From positions 1 to 64,000 of the forward strand of contig DATKPC010000114.1 of NCBI GenBank assembly GCA_035524275.1: a stretch of DNA of 64,000 nt, given 5' to 3'. Under the pieces are notes generated by a model. The model was not told where the DNA came from. It saw nothing but the letters and a program-made list of their open reading frames with translations, and searched no databases. The position numbers were made by a program, and so were the translations under genes. Shown piece by piece: positions 51,680 through 59,332 of the stretch (the stretch's first letter is position 1; the number at the start of each line of letters is the position of its first letter). Source of the stretch: DATKPC01 sp035524275. Lineage in GTDB: Bacteria > Pseudomonadota > Gammaproteobacteria > Burkholderiales > Burkholderiaceae_F.

Positions 51680-52378
51680 TCAGAAGCGGAAACGGATCCC
51701 GACGTTCGCGCTGTTGTTCGGCGACGGCCCGTACAGGTCCTCGGCATCGCCGCCGGATTCGACGAGACGGTAGCCGCCGTAGAGGAACAGGTCGTGTCCC
51801 AGGCCGTAGTCGACGCGCAGGTCCAGGTCGAGCGCATGACCGCGCCCCGTATGCAGCCCGTCGGCGTCGACGCTGAGTTGCCAGCGATCGCCGTAATGGC
51901 CGCTCGCTGACAGGTGCATCATCGGCGTCGAGCCGAGGCGCCAGCGATCGGAGCCGAGCGCCGGACGCCACGTCGCCGGATTGTCGAGCAGGCTCGCGGT
52001 GAGGCCGAGCTTGTACGCCCAGGCGTCCGTTTCGAAGAAGGTGTAGCGGTACGTCGCGCGCGCATGGTCGAGGCCGGCGCGTTGTGTGGGCGACAGCGTG
52101 GGCGACAGCGCCGGCGACAGCAGCCAGTCCGGCATGCGAGCGGACGACGGGGTCGTCGTCAGCACCACTTCCTGGCCCGGAGGCAGCAGGCCGAGGCCAC
52201 TGCTGCCGACGTGGACCGGCGCGGCGAGCGCGCTCGGGCTCGCGAGCTCGGCCGCGCCGCTTTCGAGTCGATACGAGACGCCCGACGACCCGCGATCGTC
52301 GGCCAGCGCGACCGACGCGCCGAGGACACCGCCTGCGACGCAGGCGAAACGCAGAAGGGCACGCGCCTTGGACGTCAT
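51680..52378 (-). CDS. Putative outer-membrane beta-barrel protein, unknown function
   Basis: This 232-residue protein has a signal peptide (about 1-26, ending ASVALA). A low-complexity region follows, with a tandem LSPALSPTLSPTQ segment around residues 86-98 encoded by repeated 12-base units. The second half has alternating polar and hydrophobic strands (ATYRYTFF, AYKLGLTASL, RWQLSVDADG, LDLDLRVDYGLG, LFLYGGYRLVES) and ends in Phe (VGIRFRF), the usual signal for outer-membrane insertion. No named family is recognised. It lies upstream of the aroG leader on the same strand. Confidence 0.75.
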   Translation of the reverse strand: MTSKARALLRFACVAGGVLGASVALADDRGSSGVSYRLESGAAELASPSALAAPVHVGSSGLGLLPPGQEVVLTTTPSSARMPDWLLSPALSPTLSPTQRAGLDHARATYRYTFFETDAWAYKLGLTASLLDNPATWRPALGSDRWRLGSTPMMHLSASGHYGDRWQLSVDADGLHTGRGHALDLDLRVDYGLGHDLFLYGGYRLVESGGDAEDLYGPSPNNSANVGIRFRF

Positions 52379-52596
52379 GATCGCTACCCCAAACGGACCC
52401 GTGTCACGGATACCATATTGGCGTATTTCGATTCAATTTCCAAGACGCGGCGCGGTCAGATTTTCGATTGACACGTCCCGGTTGCGCGACGGCAACGGGG
52501 AGGTTTCCCCACGCGCGGCGCGGGAATGCACGTCTCCGGATCGGGCGATTCGCGCAATGTGAGCGGACACTTCCGCTCGACGCGGCCTCGGTTCCC

Positions 52597-54075
52597 TCAC
52601 GCGCCCGCCGTGCCGCCCACCGTGAGCCCCTCGATGCGAAGCGTCGGCAGCCCGACGCCGACCGGCACGCTCTGGCCCTCCTTGCCGCAGGTGCCGATCC
52701 CGCTGTCCAGCGCGAGGTCGTTGCCGATCATCGTGATCCGGGTCAGCGCGTCCGGTCCGTTGCCGATCAGCGTCGCTCCCTTCACCGGGGCCGTCACCTT
52801 CCCGTCTTCGATCAGGTAGGCCTCGGCCATCGAGAAGACAAACTTTCCGTTCGTGATGTCGACCTGGCCGCCGCCGAAGTTGGTGGCGTAGATGCCATTC
52901 TTCACCGAGCGCAGGATCTCCTGCGGATCGTCCTTGCCGCCGAGCATGTACGTGTTCGTCATCCGCGGCATCGGCAGGCTCGCGAACGATTCACGACGGC
53001 CGTTGCCCGTGACCGCGACCTTCATCAGCCGCGCGTTGAGCGTGTCCTGCAGGTAGCCGCGCAGGACGCCGTCCTCGATCAGCACGGTCCGCTGTGTCGG
53101 GTTTCCTTCGTCGTCGATCGACAGCGAACCGCGGCGGTCGGGCAGCGTGCCGTCGTCGATCACGGTCACGCCGCGGGCCGCGACGCGCTTGCCGACGCGG
53201 CCTGCAAACGCGCTGGATCCCTTGCGGTTGAAGTCGCCCTCCAGGCCGTGGCCGACGGCTTCATGAAGCAGGATCCCCGGCCAGCCCGGTCCCAGGACGA
53301 CGGTCATCGCGCCGGCCGGCGCCGGCCGGGCGTCGAGGTTCACGAGCGCCATGTCGACGGCTCGCTGCGCGTAGTCCGCCAGCAACTCGTCGGTGAACTG
53401 CCGCAAGTCGGTGCGGCCGCCGCCGCCGGAGTACCCCTGTTCGCGCCGCCCGGCCTGCGGTCCGGTCCCTTCGACGATGACCGTGAGCGACAACCGCACG
53501 AGCGGCCGGACGTCGCCGGCCATCACGCCGTCGCTGCGTACGACGAGCACGACGTCGTATTCGGACGCGACGCTGGCCATGACCTGCTTGACGCGCGGGT
53601 CGCGCGCGCGCGCGAGGCGCTCGAGTCGTTCCAGCAGCGCGATCTTCCCGGCCGCCTCGAGCGAGGCGAGCGGATCGTGGTCGCCGTAGAGCGCCTTGTG
53701 CCCGCGCGGATCGAGCGTCGCGGCGACCTTGGCCCGGCCGCCGCCGGCGCGCGCGATCGAGCGCACCGAGCGCGCCGCCTCCTGCAGCGCGAGTTCCGAG
53801 ATGTCGTCGGAGTAGGCGAATGCGGTGCGGTCGCCGGCGACGGCGCGCACGCCGACGCCCTGTTCGATCCCGAAACTGCCCGTCTTGACGATCCCTTCCT
53901 CGAGCGAATACGACTCGCTGCGCGTGTACTGGAAGTACAGGTCGGCCGCGTCGGCACGATGCTCGAAGATCGTCCCCAGCGCGCGGCGCAGGTCGGCGTC
54001 GTCGAGGTCGTACGGCTCCAGCAACAGCGCCCGCGCGGTCGCGAGGCGGGAAAGGGACGGGTCGGCTCGATCCAT
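52597..54075 (-). CDS. tldD: Metalloprotease TldD
   Basis: TldD with TldE (PmbA) is a zinc protease that digests unfolded peptides and in some bacteria matures microcins or degrades CcdA. The 492-residue protein has the active site LLHEAVGHGLEGD (HExxxH) and the FSMAEAYLIEDGK and ALTRITMIGNDLALD-like end segments. I chose the ATG at 54075. It follows the amidase gene by 10 bp. No tldE/pmbA is in the window. Confidence 0.95.
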   Translation of the reverse strand: MDRADPSLSRLATARALLLEPYDLDDADLRRALGTIFEHRADAADLYFQYTRSESYSLEEGIVKTGSFGIEQGVGVRAVAGDRTAFAYSDDISELALQEAARSVRSIARAGGGRAKVAATLDPRGHKALYGDHDPLASLEAAGKIALLERLERLARARDPRVKQVMASVASEYDVVLVVRSDGVMAGDVRPLVRLSLTVIVEGTGPQAGRREQGYSGGGGRTDLRQFTDELLADYAQRAVDMALVNLDARPAPAGAMTVVLGPGWPGILLHEAVGHGLEGDFNRKGSSAFAGRVGKRVAARGVTVIDDGTLPDRRGSLSIDDEGNPTQRTVLIEDGVLRGYLQDTLNARLMKVAVTGNGRRESFASLPMPRMTNTYMLGGKDDPQEILRSVKNGIYATNFGGGQVDITNGKFVFSMAEAYLIEDGKVTAPVKGATLIGNGPDALTRITMIGNDLALDSGIGTCGKEGQSVPVGVGLPTLRIEGLTVGGTAGA

Positions 54076-54085
54076 GTCGTTGCCC

Positions 54086-54922
54086 CTAGATGACCCGGTG
54101 CTCCAGCGCCGGGAGGTTGGCGCGCACGCTCGCGATGCGCTGCAGGTCGATGTCGCCGGCGATGACGCCGGGGCCCTCGTCGCGTACCGCGACGATCTCG
54201 CCCCACGGGTCGACGAGCATCGTGTGGCCGAACGTCGCGCGCCCGTTCTCGTGCCGGCCACCCTGCGCCGGCGCGAGGACGTAGCAGAGGTTCTCGATGG
54301 CCCGCGCGCGGAGCAGCGTTTCCCAGTGGGCGCGGCCGGTCACCGCGGTGAAGGCGGCCGGCACCAGGAGGAGGTCGCAGCGGCCGAGCGCGCGATACAG
54401 CTCCGGGAAGCGCAGGTCGTAGCAGACCGAGAGGCCGACGCGGATCCGGGCGGCGCCGGGCGGCTCGACGTCGAAGGCCGCGACGTTGCCGCCCGGCGCG
54501 ATCGTCCGCGCCTCGTCGTACGCCTCCGTGCCGTTCGAGTAGCGGAACAGGTGGATCTTGTCGTAGCGGGCGATGCGCGCTCCCGACGGGTCGTAGACGA
54601 GCGTCGAGTTCATCACGCGGTCGGCCTGCGGCGCGACGAGCGGCAAGGTGCCGCCGACGAGCCAGATCCGGTGCCGGGCGGCCTGGCCGGCGAGGAACTG
54701 TTGGATCGGCCCGCTGCCGTCCGGCTCGCGCGCGGCGACCTTGTCCGTGTCCTTGCGGCCCATCAGGCAGAAGTATTCCGGCAACGCCACGAGCCGCGCG
54801 CCGTCGCGCGCCGCCTCCCCGATGAGGCTCTCGGCGGCCCGCAGGTTGGCGTCGACACTCGTCGTCGACACCATCTGGACGGCGGCGACTCGGACCGGCA
54901 TGGATCGTTCGGATGGCGTCAT
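54086..54922 (-). CDS. Carbon-nitrogen hydrolase (nitrilase superfamily, Nit1-like)
   Basis: The 278-residue protein has the complete nitrilase triad: Glu49 in LVALPEYFCLMG, Lys122 in RYDKIHLF and Cys167 in LSVCYDLRFPELYR. The sequence is close to Nit1/deaminated glutathione amidases, which clear a side product of transaminases, and to beta-ureidopropionase-like enzymes. Its ATG overlaps the yhdP stop as ATGA. The yhdP-amidase-tldD order is shared by many beta- and gammaproteobacteria. Confidence 0.93.
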   Translation of the reverse strand: MTPSERSMPVRVAAVQMVSTTSVDANLRAAESLIGEAARDGARLVALPEYFCLMGRKDTDKVAAREPDGSGPIQQFLAGQAARHRIWLVGGTLPLVAPQADRVMNSTLVYDPSGARIARYDKIHLFRYSNGTEAYDEARTIAPGGNVAAFDVEPPGAARIRVGLSVCYDLRFPELYRALGRCDLLLVPAAFTAVTGRAHWETLLRARAIENLCYVLAPAQGGRHENGRATFGHTMLVDPWGEIVAVRDEGPGVIAGDIDLQRIASVRANLPALEHRVI

Positions 54923-57900
54923 GGTTTCTGCGCCTGCTGCGGCGTGGAGTCGCTGTGGAAGCGATCGCGTCGGACGACCTGCGGATCGGCCCACGGGCCG
55001 GAGACGTCGTACTCGAAGGAAAAGACCTTCGACAGCGGGTCCTTCAGCACCAGCTGCGCGAGGAACGTCCCGAGCCCGATCGCCGGATTGGCGAGAAGAG
55101 CATACACAAGTGACGCCGAGCCTGCGTTGATCACCGGCAGCACGAGGACGTGAAGGTTCTGCGTTTCCGCGCGCAGGTCGGCGTTGCCTTCGATCAGCAC
55201 CGTCGCGGTGAGCCCGCGCATCCGGAAATTCGACGTCGCGATGACGCCCTGCCGGATCGATGCATCGGCGGTGATCGTGTCGAACGCGAAGCCCTCGGAG
55301 AAGATGTCGCGGAAATCGAGGCCGATGCGGTGGGGCAGCGATTGCAGCGACAGCACGCCGAGCAGTCGCGCGACGCCGGGCGCGGCCTTGAGGAACTGTC
55401 CCTTGTCGGTCTTCAGGTGCAGCGTGCCGGCGAGGCTCGGATAGTCGATCGAGAACGGCGATCCGATCCAGTTCAGGTCGCCGTCGAGGCGCCCGGAGCC
55501 GCCGCGCAGCGTGCCCGGAATGCCGAATCGCGCGAGCAGCTTGCCCGCGTCGGCGAAGTCGACGCTGAGCGTCATCGCCATGCGGCGCGAGGCCTCGCCG
55601 CCCGCCGGCGCCTTCGCGTCGCGGCTGCGTTCGGCGCTGGCGCTGAAGTGGCCGTCGGGGTTCGCGATGTCGAGTTTCTCGATGCGCCACGACCCGGCGC
55701 TGCTCGGCGCGGCCAGTTCGAGCCGACCCAGCTTGAGGTTGCCGAGCTCGAAGTCGTCGGCGACGATGTCGAGCGACGGCATCTCCGCCTGCGGCGCGTC
55801 GATCATCTGCGCGACCTGCTCGCGCTGGCTGTCGGGGATCGCCAGCCGCGCGAGGCGGGCGCTGACGCGGCCCGGGCCGTTGCCCTCGCCGGGGCTCCAA
55901 TTGACTGCGCCGCTGATGTGGTCCGACTGCACGTTCGCGTTCCAGGCGCCGTTGTCGGCACGCGATGCGCCGAGGACCACGTGAGAGAAGATCTTGTGGT
56001 TGAACGACAGCGTGTCGACGCGCGCGTTGACGAAATCCGGCGTCGCGCCGCCGTCCCCCGCCGCCACGCGGCCGGCGCCTGCCGCCGGCGGCGCGAGCAG
56101 GGCGCCGATCACCGGCAGCCACTGGTCCACGTCGAGCTGCGGCAAGTCGATGTTGGCGATGACGCCGAGCTCGGGCAGCGTCGCCGGCGTGCCGATGCCG
56201 ATCGCGCCGCGCTCGATCCTCGCTTCGCCGCGCTCCGTGAGCAGGCGATCGAAGCGCACGCCGACGAGATGGCCGGCCGAGACCTGGATCGTGTCGTGGT
56301 GCGGCTCGTCGAGCCGCGGGAGAATTTCGACATGCAGCGGCATCGCGTCGGCGGCTGCCTTGCGCATCGGCGGTGGCAGGTCGATGCCGACGCCGACGAG
56401 GTCGGAATCGATCGCGACCTGCGCCTGGCCGTGCAGGATGGTCACCGCCGCGGCGTAGTGCAGGCTGCCCTGGGCGCGATCGAGGAGCCGCTGCACGACC
56501 GGGACCTCGACCTGCCGCTTCGCCCCCTGCGGCGTCGTCGTGCCCGACGCGCTGATCTTGATGGCGCCGTCCGGCGCGGTCAGCCCGTCGATGCGAACCT
56601 GCCCGTCGAGGAAGCCGGCCTCGACGCCGAGGATCCGCAGGCTGCGCTCGGTGAACTCCACTTGGCCGGTCGCGTGCGCGAGCGGCGCGACGTACGGAGC
56701 CAGGTGCACGTCGTTGCCGGCGAGATAGACCGTCCCGGCGACGGTGGCCGGCTCGCGGACGCGGCCGAGCGGAATGCCGAGCTTCAGGTGCAGCCTCGCG
56801 TTGCCGTCGCCCTGCGCGCCGGCGAGCGAGCGGCCGATCCACTCGCCGACCGGGCTCGTGTTGACGTACCGGAGCATGTCGGCCAGCGGGCCGTTGGCCT
56901 CGCCGTCCAGCGTGAGGCGGGTATCCGGGGCGCCGAGGGGGGCGATCGCGAGGTGCACGTCGTTCAGCCCGACGCCGTCGATCGTTCCCTGGCCGGACGT
57001 GATCAGGACCCTGTCGCGATCGAACGCGAGGTCGAGGTCGATCCCGGTGGCAGCGGGCCACATGGCCCGCGGCGCGCCCGCGCCGGGCGCGTTCGTCGAC
57101 AGTGCCTGCGGCAGGTAGTCGAGCGACGCGCCGGTCACGTGGGTCGCGATCTTGAACTCGCCGCGGCGCGGATCGACGAACGGGAAGTCGCGCAGGTCGC
57201 CGTGCAGCCGGACCGTCCCGTTGCCGGCAACGCCGCCGCGCAGCGCGAGATCGAGCCAGCGCTGGACCGGCGCCGCGCTCGGCAGCCGCGGGAAATAGCG
57301 CGACGTCCGGTTGACCTCGGCGCGATTGACCCGCCCGCTGAGGTCGATGACGCCCGGCCCCTGGTCGGCCTGCATCCACGAGCCCGCCAGGCTGAAGTCG
57401 ATGTCCGGGTTCGAGAACTGCAGTCCGTCGACCGACACCGCGAGATGGTCGCCTCGCTTCCAGCGGACGGTCGCGGCGAGGGTCGCCGCCGGGATCTTCG
57501 GATCGTCGAACAGCCCCGGCAACTCCAGCGTCGCATTGCGCGAGTCGAGCGCGAGCGTGCCGCCCGTCTCGGTGGCGTCGATGCTCCCGGACAGCTGCTC
57601 GAACCCGGGTCGACCGAGATGGAGGCCGCGGTCGCCCGCGCCGGCCGCGACCGCGCCCTCCGGCGTCGGCGCGGCATCGGCCGGGATCGACAGACCGCTG
57701 AATCGCGTCTTGAAGCTGAAGTGCTGCGGCCGCGTCGGGTCGCCCTGCCAGGCGAGCGCCATCTGCGTCAGGTCGCCGGCGACGGCGCTGCGCGCGATCG
57801 CGTCGTGGACGTCGCGCGGCAATGGCAGGTGCCGCGCCAGCTCGTCGAGCTGCGCGAGCGACAGGTGGCCCGCCTCGAACTGGCCGTGAGCCAGCTCGTC

Positions 57901-59160
57901 GCGCGGCGACGTCGCGCCCGCGGCCCCGGCAGGCGCCGGCAGCGGCTGCGCCCAGCGCAGCGTCAGGTCGGTCGGCGCAATCTGCAGCCGCTCGCCCTGC
58001 TCGAGCGCGAAATGCGTCAGCTGGATCTCCTGGCCGTCCTCGTGCGCGCCGCCCCACGGCTGCTGCGTGACACGCCCGCTCAACGAGGCGAGCACCAGCG
58101 GCTCCAGCTCGGCGCCGAGCTTGACGTCGACATCCGTCGCCGCGACGTCGGCACGCAGCCGGCGCGACTCGAGGTTGCTGAAATCGAGCCACAGGCGCAG
58201 TGCGCCCTGGGCGCGCCGCACCGCGAGCGGCGCGCCGGCGATCTCGACCGGTCCGACGAGCGCGGCGACGCGTGCCAGGTCGGCGAAGTCGAATTGCGCA
58301 TAGACGTGCCCGGCCCAGCGCCTGAAGTCGGAGGCCCGCGCGAGCCACGGATGCGTGAACGCGACGCGGACGTCGAGCTTGTCGGACAGGTCCGCCGGTG
58401 GCCGCGCCTGCAGCGCCAGCTGGTGGCCTCCGAGCGTGCGCCGCGAGACGAAGTTGACCTCGTCGAGGTCGACCGCGACGGCGCCGCGCTGCCCGTCGTG
58501 CACGTCGACGTAGTGCACGCGCCCGTCGCGGACGGCGAGATGCGGCTGCTCCAGCAGCCAGTCGAGGACGCGCGTGTCGCCCTCGGCCGCCGGATCGAAC
58601 GTGAACCCGGCGACCTCGTAGCGCCCGCCGGGCAGGCGCCGGACGCTGAGTTCCGGCGCCTCGAGCGTCAGGGTCGTGAAGACCGGCTGCAGCGTCACCA
58701 GGCTGCGCCACGAGACCTCGGCCTCGGCCTGCGGCAGCGCCGCCGCGGTCGCGCCGTCCGCATCGAGCAGCTCGACGCCCTGCATCCGCAGGCGCGGCAG
58801 CAAGCCGGTCCACGTCGCGTCGATGCGGCCGATCTTCAGCGTCCGCCCGAGCAGCGTCGAGACTTCGCGCTCGATCGTCGGGCGCAGCAGCGCGTCGGCG
58901 CGCGGCAGCCACCAGTAGCGCGCGGCGACGGCCGCGAGTCCCAGCGCGAAGTAGACGCCGACGACCGACCAGGCGATGACCTTGAGCGTGCCTTCGAAGG
59001 CACGCACGGCGTGCATGCCGACGCGGCGGGCGGCGCGTTCCTCCGCGCCTTCGATCGCCCTTTCGACGCCGTCGATCGCGTGGCCGATCCTGCCTTCGTC
59101 ACGGTGCCGGGCGATGTCGTCCGGGGCGCCGGCTTCGGGGGACGAATCGGAATCTGGCAT
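54919..59160 (-). CDS. yhdP: YhdP-family AsmA-like envelope protein
   Basis: The 1413-residue protein has a cytoplasmic start, a single membrane anchor at about residues 62-85 (VIAWSVVGVYFALGLAAVAA), then a very long periplasmic part made of AsmA/DUF3971 repeats, ending in an AsmA-like C-terminal region. YhdP helps carry phospholipids across the periplasm to the outer membrane and is a paralogue of TamB. Length fits E. coli YhdP (1266) with some extra. It is divergent from glnE (about 170 bp apart) and coupled to the amidase gene. Confidence 0.93.
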   Translation of the reverse strand: MPDSDSSPEAGAPDDIARHRDEGRIGHAIDGVERAIEGAEERAARRVGMHAVRAFEGTLKVIAWSVVGVYFALGLAAVAARYWWLPRADALLRPTIEREVSTLLGRTLKIGRIDATWTGLLPRLRMQGVELLDADGATAAALPQAEAEVSWRSLVTLQPVFTTLTLEAPELSVRRLPGGRYEVAGFTFDPAAEGDTRVLDWLLEQPHLAVRDGRVHYVDVHDGQRGAVAVDLDEVNFVSRRTLGGHQLALQARPPADLSDKLDVRVAFTHPWLARASDFRRWAGHVYAQFDFADLARVAALVGPVEIAGAPLAVRRAQGALRLWLDFSNLESRRLRADVAATDVDVKLGAELEPLVLASLSGRVTQQPWGGAHEDGQEIQLTHFALEQGERLQIAPTDLTLRWAQPLPAPAGAAGATSPRDELAHGQFEAGHLSLAQLDELARHLPLPRDVHDAIARSAVAGDLTQMALAWQGDPTRPQHFSFKTRFSGLSIPADAAPTPEGAVAAGAGDRGLHLGRPGFEQLSGSIDATETGGTLALDSRNATLELPGLFDDPKIPAATLAATVRWKRGDHLAVSVDGLQFSNPDIDFSLAGSWMQADQGPGVIDLSGRVNRAEVNRTSRYFPRLPSAAPVQRWLDLALRGGVAGNGTVRLHGDLRDFPFVDPRRGEFKIATHVTGASLDYLPQALSTNAPGAGAPRAMWPAATGIDLDLAFDRDRVLITSGQGTIDGVGLNDVHLAIAPLGAPDTRLTLDGEANGPLADMLRYVNTSPVGEWIGRSLAGAQGDGNARLHLKLGIPLGRVREPATVAGTVYLAGNDVHLAPYVAPLAHATGQVEFTERSLRILGVEAGFLDGQVRIDGLTAPDGAIKISASGTTTPQGAKRQVEVPVVQRLLDRAQGSLHYAAAVTILHGQAQVAIDSDLVGVGIDLPPPMRKAAADAMPLHVEILPRLDEPHHDTIQVSAGHLVGVRFDRLLTERGEARIERGAIGIGTPATLPELGVIANIDLPQLDVDQWLPVIGALLAPPAAGAGRVAAGDGGATPDFVNARVDTLSFNHKIFSHVVLGASRADNGAWNANVQSDHISGAVNWSPGEGNGPGRVSARLARLAIPDSQREQVAQMIDAPQAEMPSLDIVADDFELGNLKLGRLELAAPSSAGSWRIEKLDIANPDGHFSASAERSRDAKAPAGGEASRRMAMTLSVDFADAGKLLARFGIPGTLRGGSGRLDGDLNWIGSPFSIDYPSLAGTLHLKTDKGQFLKAAPGVARLLGVLSLQSLPHRIGLDFRDIFSEGFAFDTITADASIRQGVIATSNFRMRGLTATVLIEGNADLRAETQNLHVLVLPVINAGSASLVYALLANPAIGLGTFLAQLVLKDPLSKVFSFEYDVSGPWADPQVVRRDRFHSDSTPQQAQKP

Positions 59161-59332
59161 CGTGGCGTCGGGATGGCGGCGGGCCCGGCGAACGACGTCC
59201 GGCGAAGCGCGAGCCCAGCGCCGAGGTTACCCTACCTGGTCGGGAAGATGGCTCGCCCCGCGCCGCGGTCCATGACGTGCCGCTGTCCCCCCGATCGGAT
59301 GACCTCGCTTCGCACCGATGGATGCCCATGAC

